A stretch of 64,000 nucleotides of DNA from Diphasiastrum complanatum (taxonomy: Eukaryota > Streptophyta > Lycopodiopsida > Lycopodiales > Lycopodiaceae): contig CM055092.1 in NCBI GenBank assembly GCA_029204225.1, positions 19,089,222 through 19,153,221 on the forward strand, given 5' to 3'. Below the pieces are notes generated by a model, which ran no database searches, was not told the DNA's origin, and was given only the letters and a program-made list of their open reading frames with translations. Below are positions 1 to 13,678 of this stretch, piece by piece (positions within the stretch are counted from its first letter, which is position 1; each line of letters opens with the position of its first letter). Both the position numbers and the translations under genes were made by a program.

Positions 1-486
<486 letters not shown>

Positions 487-617
487 TGCACGCACATGGA
501 TTCACATTCTTTACTACCATAGCACTGAGTTTGGCTATGTTTCTTGCAGCTGCATCAACTAAGAGCCGGATCAGAAAAGGAGACTTCTTCCATGCACTAA
601 GGAGTTCCATCCACGTT

Positions 618-758
618 CTGACTGAGGTTTTCTTGCAGCCAGATCAGCTGAGGATAAAAAAAGAAACTTATTCCATGTGGCTGAGGATTTCAGATTGTAG
701 CTATATCAGTTGATACTGAGGATTTCAGCTTGCAGCCATATCAGCGTATCAGTTGAGA
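618..758. repeat. Short tandem repeat between two CT tracts
   Basis: A unit of about 36 bases is repeated about three times with divergence. Each starts with 'ctgagg' followed by 'tttc', then 'gcagccatatcag' or a close variant. It fills most of the gap between two (CT)n tracts and has no credible coding frame. Confidence 0.6.
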
Positions 759-775
759 GTCGGGGTGAGTGCATA

Positions 776-886
<111 letters not shown>

Positions 887-903
887 TTGACATTAAGTAT
901 GAA

Positions 904-1150
904 CTAAAATCCCACACGTAAAACTTTGCACGGAATGGTTGCCCCTTGCAAATCATCTCTATATCGAGGAGTATCACAAATGGGACTTTTCTTGAGTGAT
1001 TCGTACCTTCCTCGATATAAAATACAATCTTTTGGACATGCATGATATTGCTTGTAGTCCATCCCGATATTAGACAACATCTTCCGTGCCTCATCTCTTG
1101 TCTCAGGCATGACATTCCCTTCTGGAAGGATTTTGTTTTTCAACAATAGT
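904..1150 (-). pseudogene. CACTA (En/Spm) TNP2 transposase fragment
   Basis: The minus-strand frame reads a short stretch typical of plant CACTA TNP2-type transposases (transposase_21 family): 'LPEGNVMPETRDEARKML', then a region with 'HACPKDCILY', 'PICDTPRYR' and 'KVLR'. In the family this lies upstream of the DDE core and carries Cys residues of a putative zinc-binding site (here CPKDC; the usual second CxxC is degraded to CDT). Only about 80 codons remain. The fragment is cut by a CT microsatellite at its 3' side and meets a copia LTR remnant at its 5' side. A paralogous fragment lies in the other orientation at 63627-63997. It is a dead relic. Confidence 0.75.
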
Positions 1151-1167
1151 CTGTACATGACAAAAGT

Positions 1168-1524
1168 AAATATACAAAACTGGAGTAAATGGCATTTAAG
1201 GCTTATAAGATATTTGTCTCTCAACACTTGTAAATATATATATTAGCTGAATCAAACTACGTACGTGTTTTTTTTCAATCAGAGTTATCTGTAGCCAGCG
1301 TTATCACGCTCAGCAAGCTGAAGTTATTACTTCAAGCCATTGTACTCACTGTTGATATTAATCAGAGTGCAATTTTTGTCTCACTATTGTATTGTTCATT
1401 TGCGCAATTTGTACGAATCTTTCTTCTTGAATATTTCTACTGCTAATTGTTGCATTTCCGTTCCTACACACCTTCGCTCAAAGCTTCGAGCTTCCGCTGC
1501 CAGTCATCCCCACGTTTTACGACA
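1168..1524 (+). repeat. Copia-1 5' LTR remnant (3' part)
   Basis: This aligns by eye with the last part of the LTR at 18518-19650: shared 'cacttgtaaatatatata', 'tagccagcgttatcacgctc', 'gagtgcaatttttgtctcac' and a common end 'ttttacgaca'. The LTR ends in CA at 1524, directly before a tRNA-Met type primer site. The U3 part is missing, replaced by the CACTA fragment to the left. Confidence 0.8.
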
Positions 1525-1536
1525 TGGTATTAGAGT
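1525..1536 (+). promoter_or_regulatory. Copia-1 primer-binding site
   Basis: 'tggtattagagt' directly follows the LTR end. It matches, with small differences, the 'tggtatcagagc' site complementary to initiator tRNA-Met that plant Ty1/copia elements use for minus-strand priming. Confidence 0.8.
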
Positions 1537-1668
1537 GGACATTTCAATAATCTGTATTTCTACTGCAAATTATCAGTCTTGTTTCTATCAAGACGTCTTT
1601 CTAGCAAACATGCAGCCAACAATATTTCAACAATAGTTGTTTCTACCAACAATCTCGTTCAACCATAA

Positions 1669-2290
1669 TGGATCCATCATCTAGTTCATCTCTCATTGAC
1701 AAACTCGATGGAGATAAATACCATTTCTAGAAATTCAAGATGAACGTTATACTTCTAGCCAAAGAACTGTGGGACATCGTTGATGGCATAGAGCTCAAAC
1801 CAGAAGGTGATATAGCCATCATCACCAAGTGGAGACTGAGAGATGGCAAAGCATTTTCCATGATCACCCTCAACATCAAGGATACTGAGATCAGCCACAT
1901 ACGTGCTGCTCAAATTGCTAAGGAATCATGGGACATCCTAGCAACTCTCTACGACATCAGAAACGTTACTTCCAGGCTTCATCCTAGGAAGAAATTTTCA
2001 CCCTCAGAATGTCTGATGCAGATAGTGTTTCGAGTCATCTCAACACTTTCAAAAATATTATGGAGTAGATGACTGCAACTGGCTCAATCATAGAAGATTC
2101 CAATGCAGTCATGACTCTATTATCGAGTCTACCTAAAGCCTACAAAAATTAGGTAATGGCAATTTCTACCCAGGAGCATGTCACTCTATTAAGAGTAATA
2201 TCACTACTTCTACAAGAGGAGATCAGAAGATCAACATCCTCCTCAGGCTCAAGATCGGATCCTCAAGCTCTATATTAAAAAATTCAGAAG
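1669..2290 (+). pseudogene. Copia-1 gag pseudogene
   Basis: Gag-type N-terminus starting at the ATG at 1669. The frame contains 'LIDKLDGDKYHF', then 'MNVILLAKELWDIVDG' and 'AAQIAKESWDILATLYD', the usual layout of plant copia gag (UBN2/Retrotran_gag_2 family), which forms the virus-like particle. It is broken by an in-frame stop soon after the start and by frameshifts near 2070. No zinc-knuckle motif is visible, so the C-terminal part of gag is lost or unreadable. It follows the primer site by about 130 bases, as expected. Confidence 0.8.
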
Positions 2291-2401
2291 TTTAGATCCA
2301 AGAGATCTACAAAGTTAGGCTATACTGACAAGAAGAGCAACATGTAGTCTGGACCAAATTCCAGTTTAGTATCCAATTCAAGCTCTTCATCATTCCAACC
2401 A

Positions 2402-4790
<2,389 letters not shown>

Positions 4791-4794
4791 TTTA

Positions 4795-6246
4795 GGAAAG
4801 TCATATTTTCTGATCATCGTAAATACCTTCCATTCGACCATAGTCTTCGTAGAACTTGTTTTTGTTGACTAGGAGACAAAGTGGAGGCAAGCCCTCCACC
4901 GGAAAGATTAACGAGTAAAGATTGGCTTGAGAAATGGAACAATGCAATGGAGAATTCCACTTTAACAAAGGGTATGAAAATTCATATTTGATACACTCTT
5001 GTATTGGACGACATTAAAAATAACTCATTTATTGGATCCAATGCACATTTTCAAAAATATGGGAGAGTCACTATGGAGGAACTTCAATCAGTCAGAAGGT
5101 TTGTATGTACGAGTCCTTTGAAGAACTAAAAGATTTTGTTTCAATGCAACACTTGTGGACTAAAGATGGACACGATTCTAGGTAAAGATCAACTCGTGCA
5201 CCGTGGATTTTATCGAAGGAAGAGAGTAGTAGTGTAAAAGCAATTTTTTGAATATGCAATTTTCCACTGGATACGCAGGGTCCATAAGAGGGGCATTTAT
5301 CGTAGACGACAACTCATCCGGATTAAAGTCTCATGATTGTCACAAGATGATATAGGTATATGTATTTGATATGTTCAAATAGCAATGCATATAATCAAGT
5401 ATGATTGCATGAAATGTCATGACAATATTCCAACTAATTTTATTTTGACAACATGTATTTTCGGTGGCATTGGAAGGATGTTTGACCGAAGACATACAAA
5501 ACATTATATCAAAATTGTCGACATTTATAAGGTATTGCTCATGAGTCTTAACGCCATTCAAATGAGCACATTTCATATCATGTATATTAATGACCATTTT
5601 GTTTTCTATATGCGTTAAATATGCAAATGGATATCTTCAAAAGACATAAATATTGGAGATAAAGAACACATGTGTCTCAAAGCTATTGAGATTGTTTGTC
5701 CTTTCGAGAGATGCCTTCCTCCATCATTCATGGACATCCAAATTCACCTATTTGTTTACCTTGTTGATGAGGTGGAGCTAGCGGGCCCTATAAGTGCAAG
5801 ATGAATTTTTTTTTGGAGTGCTTTATGAAAGTCCTAAAAGATTTTATTCGCCAAAAAGCATGTGTAGAAGGTAGTATGGCTAAAGGTTGGATGGCACAAG
5901 AGTCTTTGTTTTACATTACAGAGTACTCGACACAATTAAATCCATGGGGCTCCAAAATTGTGGCATGATAGTGCTGAGAAGAGCAACTAAAGCCAAATTA
6001 ATGAAAACATTGATGATGACACGTATAATCTCCCAACAAGAATAGACTATTTGTTTGAACTCCATTAAAAACTTAGACTACTAGATGAGTGTGGAAATGA
6101 TGCAAATGATCAAGAAAATGAACTACAAGCACGTCCATTCCAGGATGTATATGTAGACTTGAACTACATTTAGAACTTGACTTAGATGAATGGCGAGATA
6201 TCAATGATGATGTGAATGAGGAATTGTTTGCGGATGAGATTGGTTG
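4795..6246 (+). pseudogene. Decayed CACTA TNP2 transposase
   Basis: Several separate stretches match plant TNP2 transposases in the right order. Near 4800 'SDHRKYLPFDH' resembles the family's 'GHRRFLP' segment. Near 5321-5345 'GLKSHDCH' is the family's well-conserved LKSHDCH motif. At 5690-5900 come 'PPSFMDIQIHLFVYLVDEV', 'GPISA', then 'VLKDFIRQKACVEGSMAKGW', the conserved domain after the catalytic core. Frames change many times and stops are frequent. The end near 6246 ('NEELFADEIG' then stop) could be the true C-terminus. TNP2 is the DDE transposase that moves CACTA elements; this copy cannot work. Part of the centre (5350-5640) is unrecognisable. Confidence 0.7.
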
Positions 6247-6544
6247 AATTGTATTAAAAAAATTATTCATTTTTTGCTTGTAGAGATCTATTGTGTTTAT
6301 ATCTCAACATTTCATACATATTTCACACTTCTCTTCTTCTTTGTTTTGACAAATATTTGTACTTAAATTAAATTCATTGTAACTAGCTAGCAAACGTATA
6401 GTTTTTTTTCCTTGCATGCCAATGCATCTGCAACCATCTGCAAGTCAAGCTGAAGGCATTCAAGCTAAAGTGACAAAAGCATACACCAATATGCTTTGCA
6501 TTGAAACAACTATATATGGTATATATTAATAGCATTCAAGCACT

Positions 6545-7200
6545 TACAGACAATCTAAAAGACAGAGTTGCTCAAGTTTGTCAATTTCTGTAGCTTAGTC
6601 AAGGATGGATGTAATTTAAGCCCATTCATGTGTGCATAGTCCTCCAAAGAGAGAGAGTTCAACTCTGAAGGCAAACAATCATCAACAACTTTTTTAACTC
6701 CTGCTTTTGAAATAAGAGAACATAAACTGATGAACATAGACTGTATGCTCCTCTCAAGACATTCTAGGAGATGGAGACAATGCAACTGCTACACACTGGT
6801 CTGAAAGTCCACGACCACATAGCTTCAGATCAAGAACCTGCCATGATAAACCACACATAATAATGCTAGGCAAAAAGTACTTAAGAGCATTCAAGCACTT
6901 ATAAACAATCCAAAAGATGGAGTTCCTCAAGTTTCACACCAATGCGCACAAGAAGACATCATCAGTGATACCACCAACTCCATCAAGATAATTTTTTGTC
7001 AATTCGTGTAGGTTAGTTAATGATGGATGTAATTTAAGCCCATTCATGTGTGCATAGCCCTCCAAAGAAAGAGAGTTCAACTTTGAAGCCAAACATTCAA
7101 CAACTTTTTAAACTCATGCTTATGAAATAAGAGAACGTAGACTAATATCTAGATGGAACATAGAGTGGAGATTGGAAAAAGTCACGTGGGCGAAGTCAAG
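6545..7200 (-). pseudogene. Duplicated leucine-rich-repeat gene scraps
   Basis: Two tandem copies, about 6545-6860 and 6890-7150, share long stretches of DNA. On the minus strand both give an LRR-like sentence ('LNSLSLEDYAHMNGLKLHP' in the left copy). Between them 'LDLKLCGRGLSD' has the spacing of a leucine-rich repeat. LRRs form binding surfaces, for example in plant NLR receptors, but no NB-ARC or kinase domain is visible, so the parent gene cannot be named. Stops and frameshifts are present. It lies head-to-head with the gene that starts at 7760. Confidence 0.5.
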
Positions 7201-7294
7201 GCTTGTACCAGAAGCTATTACCTTCAGACTACGTGTTGACCAATAGCTCCATGCTTTGCCCAAGCTTGTACCACTATTACCTTTAGACTACGTG

Positions 7295-7755
7295 TTGATC
7301 GATACATCCATGATCTGTAACATATTTATAGCTCACGAGCAGGTGATCGGGGTGATCATGTACGTATCTATCTATACAGAGATCGCCCAATTTGGAGTAG
7401 ATCGTCCGTTCATTTGTTGCGAGACGATCGTTGATCAGTACATATTACATCCTGTACGATATTTATGGCTCACCAGCAGGTGATAGGGGGGAACATGTAC
7501 CTATCTATCTCTACATAGATCGACCAATTTGGAGTAAATCGTCTGTTCATCTGTTGCGAGTTGACGATTGATCAATACATCTTGTAACAAATTACAGCTC
7601 ATGAGTTGGTGATTGGGTGGGAGATCATGTATCTATGATCTGTACATATAAGATTCCCTAACGTTGGAGTAGATCGTCTGTTCATTTGTTGCGAGGTGAT
7701 CATTGATCAATACGAAATTACAGCTCAGGAACAGGTGATAGGGTGAGCCTTGACG
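7295..7755. repeat. Four-copy tandem repeat just upstream of a gene
   Basis: A unit of about 125-140 bases occurs three times plus a partial fourth. Marker strings: 'agctcacgagcaggtgat', 'catgtacgtatctatct', 'ggagtagatcgtccgttc' and 'atttgttgcgag'. The last partial unit ends within a few bases of the ATG at 7760, so the array forms the leader or promoter region of that gene. Confidence 0.85.
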
Positions 7756-7759
7756 AATC

Positions 7760-8730
7760 ATGTCCAAAGATTGGAAACTGGTGGGTAAGGCCCTGGGAAG
7801 CAGTGCCAGCGGACTTATGCCCCCTCCAGCTGATTCAGCACTTGTTTTGGTGGCTAAATTTGCAAGCCTCACAGGATGCATCATAGATGCAAATGCTGAA
7901 ACCAATGAGAACCAGCAGCTTGTGGAGCAACTATGCCAACGTGCAGTAGATGTTGCCCGCATTGTTGAGCAGTATGCACCACAGTACAAGAGCGACGTCT
8001 GCTTCTGCCAATTTGTGTCCAACTTCAAAGCCACTATGGCGGATGCTGACATCTTCGTGGCTCAGTTCCTTGGGCATGAGAACAGGCCCCAGATGCTGTT
8101 GTCTGAGAATGGCCTAAAGAAAGAATTTATAGAGCTGAGGAAGAGGGTTGATGCTGTGTCTGGGGACTTCAGGAACTATGTTCTCAGTAATATGGACTCC
8201 AGAGGCCCTCAGCAGCTTATCAAGCACCCCAAATTGCGAACTTTTTGGATGTATCGAATGGCAAAGTCACATGAGGTGAAGTGGGTTCACTTTTGGGACC
8301 ACTTCCTAGAGGAGTTTCCCACCGTGCAGCCATTCTTTTCCGGTGCCACAGCCACTGAGAACAAGGCCCGGTTCCAGGCCAGTGCTCTCAAAAAACCAAT
8401 CATCTTACAAGCCAATTCTTGACATTTATATTTCACCCATTAATATACAAGTTTGTAAGCCTTTTACTTGTTGAAGTATTTATATATCTTGTAGGTTTGT
8501 TTTGGTGTTTCGCTGATTTTATTGAAGTTTTTTTCTTTATGAGGTCGCCTTGAAAATAATCTAAAACTCTGTTCCAGGCCAAAGCGCTTTCGAGAGATGA
8601 ACAATTCGTTGGACCATGGGAGATCAACAATCTTTTCCACCCCTATGATGCCCCTGTTGAGCAGCTTGTTGCCCGCATCGTGGGTGTCGAAGCGCCAATA
8701 TTGCCGATGATAGCTGGACTTGCACATCAG
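7760..8730 (+). CDS. Helical host protein, 5' part of gene (two exons)
   Basis: Exon 1 (7760-8377) starts 'MSKDWKLVGKALGSSASG' and is alpha-helical in look, with a Cys/Ala/Val-rich first 100 residues. I infer an intron at 8378-8577 (exactly 200 bp) with a GC donor ('cag' then 'gccagt') and an AG acceptor. Exon 2 (8578-8730) follows in phase 0 and ends at a good 'cag' then 'gttagt' donor. It contains 'ALSRDEQFVGPWEINNLF', which has the rhythm of a degenerate EF-hand loop. The N-terminus resembles helical-bundle domains at the start of some STAND/NLR-like or MLKL-like plant proteins, but I cannot name a family. Codon use is clean, without stops, unlike the TE relics around it. The 3' part may lie in the exons at 10643-12546. 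Confidence 0.65.
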
Positions 8731-9390
8731 GTTAGTTTAAGAATAATTGGGTGGAGCTGAATGTCACCCTGAGCTGGTGATCAGAGCACAGGGGACTGCC
8801 TGCCTCAACTCTCAGTCATCTACCCTTTTTATATGCGGGGTTGATCCTGTTTTTCTATTAAATTAATATGGTTTTGAAAAGTTACATTTAAAATTATTAA
8901 GATTGATCTCAGGGCATGACAACTGCAAATCCCGTAATAGCCCAGGCTGATAACATGGGTGAAGCCTTGGAGGCACAATAGGCCCATGAAGACTTGGGCC
9001 GATAACAGAGAACTTTGAGTTTGATAAATCCCTCTAAAACACAAAGCCGACATACAACCAAATTAGATCACAATGCAGGTCATTCAGGTCTAGGCTCTAG
9101 ACTCTAGACCCACTGACATTTTTGATTCGATCTTTACAAATTAATGAATTGCCAGAACCATCCCTCAGGCCTTGAGCAGACCATATTCTTTGTCATGACG
9201 ATGCTATTGAATGAGCAATCTTCTGCTGGATGGATTGTTTTTCTGTCGGAGCAACTAATTCTAGGGCTTTGAAGCACTGTGCCAATTGGTGAAGGTTTTT
9301 CAGCCATCATCATGCTTCGTATACCTCCCCAGTCGCACATAAACAGAAAATAGGAAGCGGTGTTAGCGGGAGCGAAGCTCTGATCCTCAA
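8731..9390. other. No exon recognised (likely intron)
   Basis: This follows a good splice donor and has no convincing frame on the plus strand. It could be intron of the gene beginning at 7760. A minus frame at 9134-9472 (starting 'MKKAILAICMSNRDKQG') runs into the inverted repeat and matches nothing I know. Confidence 0.4.
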
Positions 9391-9526
9391 TGAACCTAAT
9401 GGCTACAACCCATACAATCACCCCTTGCTTGTCTCGATTACTCATACAAATAGCAAGAATGGCTTTCTTCAAGTTTTAATTGGAACAAGCAAGGGGTGAT
9501 TGTATGGGTTGTAGCCATTAGGTTCA
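9391..9526. repeat. Perfect 42-bp inverted repeat, 52-base spacer
   Basis: Bases 9391-9432 are the exact reverse complement of 9485-9526. A transcript from either strand would fold into a 42-bp perfect stem with a 52-nt loop. The lack of any mismatch means the duplication is recent, conserved as a hairpin, or an assembly artefact. Confidence 0.95.
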
Positions 9527-10642
9527 AGACACCAACTCGAACTTGGTCTTTCAGGATTTAGGGCAAAAAGCCCCAACTATGCAAAATTCCCGAATCTTTT
9601 CAGATTCTGCGCCAACGAACATCCTGTTACCTGCAGGAGTCGCGGACTACTCAGGAATCCTTCTCCCAGCTACAGTGAAGCGATTCCTGCTTGGAGTGAA
9701 GGGTAGTATCGGTACCTATCAAATCCAAGAGAATGTTGCCCGATGATCGCTATAACAGTAGCGTCATCCTCTGGTTCAATGGTAGGTGTGCAAGTTCTAC
9801 TGATAAACTGATTCTTACATCTGAGAACTCGTTATCAGAAAGAACACAAATGCAGCTGAGTAACTGCAGATAATAAAAACAGATAGCTAAATTACTCGTC
9901 CGCAAAACTTTCTTTTAGTCCCATTCTTTTAAACTAAACCTAGATTAACTAAAAGAACTGTATTAAGCTGTAACTAGCAAGTAACTTCCTCTGGCAATCG
10001 ACCAAAGCTGTTTGTCTTTTCTAGGTTCATGCGTGACGGGGAAAGTTGGGAGTTCAAAATCCTAACATATACTAAATGCTGGTATGAAAAATCATAGATT
10101 TAGCATCGCATCAAGCACAAGGCAGACATTGAACGATGCTTGAATATCAATCTATTACAAAGAATGCCGAATGAACATCGGTAAACATCAAATAATTGAT
10201 CCACTACAAGGAAGAGCAACAAGTCCTTTCAGAAAAGGGATAGATAGTCAGATTATAGGCTATAGAACAAAGGTCTCTACTCGTACTTATATATTTTATT
10301 AAAGAAGGGCTACAATCCTAGCGTGAGAGGGGCCTTTGAGTTGGCCAACCTCATCCAGTCTACAATGTACATGCGCCACTTCTGGAAGGATCTAAAAATG
10401 ATGCGTAAAAATTGCTCCTTAAAAACAATAATTGTTCCTTAAATAAATGTGCCCAATATAATCTCAAATCATGCCTCACTGTACTATATATACATAACTG
10501 CCAGCATGCAGATTCCAAATGTGGAGAACCTTTAAGTTCCTGGGATTTTGAGCAACCGTTCGTCTGTTCCTCTAGCACTTTTTTCAAGCTCCATGAAATA
10601 TTGCATACAGATGAAGGCACCATCTAAGTTTGGAATATGCAG
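9527..10642. other. No gene assigned; one short unknown frame
   Basis: A 67-codon plus frame at 9543-9746 ('ILLPAGVADYSGILLPATV' within it) has no recognisable motif. The rest, to the exon at 10643, has no coding signal I can support and is probably intron or intergenic. Confidence 0.35.
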
Positions 10643-12546
10643 GATTCGACAAACACACGTGAGATCCAATTTTGGAAAGGATACTGGATGCAGGGAAATG
10701 GAAGGGGCAACATGATTACAGAGCTTTTTTTCACAATGAACAACAAGATTTTTGGATGCGGCAGTGACATAATTGGAGAGTTCACTTGGAGAGGTAATAG
10801 TGACTGAACCCAAGTGATTGAGCTAGGGGTTGTATGCAAAGATGGATAATTTTGTCTCAAAGTCAGGTTAAGCTGCTTACCTTCCTATCGAAAAATCACC
10901 GAGATTTACTTCGTACTACAAACTGTATTTCTTCAAAATATACTACTGCAGCATATTCGATTCTAGTTCATCCCTGTGTTTATTAACTGCCACCTCTCAT
11001 CTATTTCTACAAGAACTCAATCAGGCTATCTCATACTTGCACTTAGAAAGAGCTTTTCCATAAAATATTGAGCAGCTTAAAATTCTGCCTGCGAATTTTG
11101 GACTTCTTACATCTATCATCTCTAGAGTTTGATGATCCTAAATCTTGGTTTTTAGTTACAATTCCATGGGGAGAACAAATGAGGACATGCAATGTAAATC
11201 TCAAATTCCACGTGCAGGTGAATGCAATGACAAAAATATACATTTGATGAAGCAGTATGTTCATCAGCATACAGTGCAATATGATGGGATCAAAACCAGC
11301 GAAAGTACAATTAAAGGTTCATGGAGTATTGATTTTGCATTTCATGATCGATCCCAAAGAAAACGTCATATTTTCACTACAGATACCTTGAAAGACAACT
11401 CCCATTGATCTCAGAGAGTGGAACCCAAGGTGCAATTTTGATGGGTCACCTGCGACTGTGGACAGGTTTTTATCTGCAGTTAGGTAGTCGAGGGAATATG
11501 ACTACAGAGCTTGTCTTCACGGATCAATACAAAATCTATGGAAATGGGAAGGATCCTGTTGGCTGCTTCACCTGGCTAGGTAACTTCTCTGACCCAAACA
11601 GAAAAAATATATATATATATATATATATTGTTTTGGCAGCACCACATACACCAATGAATGATGTGGGTCTAAATAACATCTCTTGTACCACATACAATTT
11701 GTTTATAGATGGATTTAGTTCATTTGGGTTGCATTTTTCATTGGATTGTATTTTGTCATCCCTTTTTTTGAGGTCAAAGTCTTGGCAAATCAAGGGGTCC
11801 TCCCTTTTTTTGAGGTCAAAGTCTTGGCAAATCAAGGGGTCATGTTAGCTTGGATGGTCTTACTTGTAGAAAGTTCAAGTGATCTCATCTCATTTCATTA
11901 ATAATTTTCGATTCTTTTGATGCGGTAGAAGGTGCAACTTAGCACAAAATGCTTTGGGATGAGGGCAAACAGGAGTTCCAAAGTAGTTCCAATTCATGTT
12001 TTCATTCTCTTGCCTTGTGGCAAGGAGCATAGAAAAACCATCATACAACATGCTTTTCTTGAGTCATTTAGATACAACCTCTTAAGTAGTGTTTGTAGCT
12101 CAATAATAGATACCCATGATAACTTAAAATCCATGCTTACATACCAAGAACCTTTTGGCATCCTTCACTTCTATTCATCAATATAGTTTTTTGGGCTGCA
12201 GATAAATATAATCTCCCTGAATCTAATCTCTAACACAAAACCCATACTTGTCTTCACAAACTAGAACATACAAAATTAGATCTAAGTGGTCAACCTAAAT
12301 TCTTGGTTACACTTAAAAAAGGCAAAGATTGTGGTTTCAATTGAGATTGATTTGGTATATAATTGCAGGTTACTCTTATGAGGAAGGACTTCACACACAT
12401 GTTGACATGACCAAGAAATATGAGGGGAAGCACAATGTGTTTTATCATGGGAAAATGATGCGAGGCCAGGATTCCAATGTGACTATTCAAGGAAAGTGGT
12501 TGCTGCCAAATGAAGCTGATCAGGGAACCTTTTGTCTCAGTACATG
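10643..12546 (+). CDS. Gene encoding two tandem beta-rich modules (four exons)
   Basis: Four exon-like segments form two copies of one module. Module 1: 10643-10793 ('FWKGYWMQGNGRGNMITELF', then 'GCGSDIIGEFTWRG'), donor gtaata; second half from about 11217 ('KQYVHQHTVQYDG', 'IKGSWSI'). Module 2: about 11405-11580 ('LWTGFYLQLGSRGNMTTELV', then 'GNGKDPVGCFTWLG'), donor gtaact, acceptor at 12367; second half to the stop at 12546 ('KKYEGKHNVFYHGKM', 'IQGKWLL'). Both introns split the module at the same Gly codon (phase 1). The pattern W-x-G-Y...G.G.D..G.F...G...K.Y.G.H.V.Y.G...I.G.W looks like a small beta-barrel or sandwich; I cannot name it. The module 1 to 2 link near 11400 needs an intron or frameshift I could not place. 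No start was found, so these may be 3' exons of the gene at 7760. Confidence 0.6.
11607..11630. repeat. (AT)n microsatellite
   Basis: About 24 bases of alternating A/T within the inferred intron after 11580. Confidence 0.9.
11759..11841. repeat. Perfect tandem duplication, 42-bp period
   Basis: A 41-base string containing 'tttttttgaggtcaaagtct' and 'tggcaaatcaaggggtc' occurs at 11759-11799 and again, unchanged, at 11801-11841, with one base between. It lies in the inferred intron between the two halves of module 2. Confidence 0.95.
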
Positions 12547-13387
12547 AGGCTGTAGACAATGAGCAACACAGTGTACATAGCAACACAGTCTCATATTACT
12601 TTCAAAATATGGATGGATGACATTTTTTGAGGATCATATAGTTTACACATTGTTTGTTTCTACAATAAACCCAATTTGTTTCTCTTCATATGTCATGCTA
12701 TTTAGTACTATTATAGCCCCTTAGTAATCATTTCAATATTGTAATAGTTATTAAGGATTGTCAAGCCCTTGAAGCCATAACATAATGTGCATAGCACATC
12801 TTAAGTGTTTAATTGATCAATTATTCAAGAAAATGGATTGGAAAGAAGTAGCCTTATAAAATAAAGTTGGAAAGTGTGTGTGTATCTATATATATATATA
12901 ACTATTTGTGCGCATGTGGTGCGCATATGTATGGGTGCACCCATGCATCCTCCTCTGCTCATCCATGCATACACACTTTCTTAACTGAAAATGATGGGGA
13001 GGGGGATGCATGTATGGGAAAAGTGCATATTCCCATACATTTGCACATTGTGTGCATAGTGGGGTGGGCCCCAAAAAGATTCCCCACCCCTCCCTCCTAA
13101 TCACTAAATTCAAATATCTTTCTCTAAATTCAAATATTTGAAGTTTGAAATTATGGTTTTATTTTCTTCAGACACTTCAATGTGCTTTAAACTTTAGCCA
13201 AATAATCTTTATTACATGGCTTTCTTATTTATTTTAAATTACCAAAGTTTTACCCATAAATCATGAACATAAAAATTTTCTTGACTACCTAAAACTGCTT
13301 CTTTTCTTTTCAATCCTTCAAATCTCTATCTTGGCCCACCATTTTCATGAATGTTTAACCACAAGCCCAAACTCACTATCTTTAACT
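12547..13387. other. No gene; A/T-rich with small dinucleotide tracts
   Basis: Downstream of the module gene. Short 'gtgtgt' and 'tatata' tracts occur near 12877-12905, then a 'gcatgtatggg' type repeat around 12920-13040. No coding frame is supported. Confidence 0.5.
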
Positions 13388-13622
13388 CCAAAGGATCGAA
13401 TTTTTCCAAAGACTCAAATTTCTCCAAAGGATTGAAGGACCCTTTGTACTGTCAAGTCAAATTTTTCAAAAGACTCGAATTTTTCCGAAGACTCGAATTT
13501 TTCGGAAGACTCGATTTTATTTTCCAAAGACTAGAAGACTCGAATTTTTTCGAGGCTCAAATTTTTCTGAAGGCTCAAATTTTTTTTAGAGACTCGAATT
13601 TTTCCAAAGACTCGAATGTTTG
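13388..13622. repeat. Minisatellite, about 20-bp unit
   Basis: About ten diverged copies of a unit like 'ttccaaagactcgaattttt', with variants 'ccgaag', 'cggaag' and 'ctgaaggctcaaa'. The array ends about 50 bases before the 3' edge of the reversed copia-3 integrase. Confidence 0.85.
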
Positions 13623-13678
13623 ATATTCGAGATGCGAGATGTGCGAGATCAGCCATCATCCAAATCATCGGCCGCCAC

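Noticed and set aside
6073-6270. Minus ORF with Ser/His-rich sequence
   Set aside because: Antisense to the C-terminal part of the CACTA TNP2 relic.
7760-8377. Naming the gene as MLKL, NLR or adenylyl-cyclase-associated protein
   Set aside because: Only a general helical resemblance; no P-loop, kinase or other diagnostic motif is seen in the exons found.
13388-13622. CRISPR-like repeat array
   Set aside because: Units are contiguous without unique spacers and diverged; this is a plant minisatellite. The same holds for 49760-50335 and 7295-7755.
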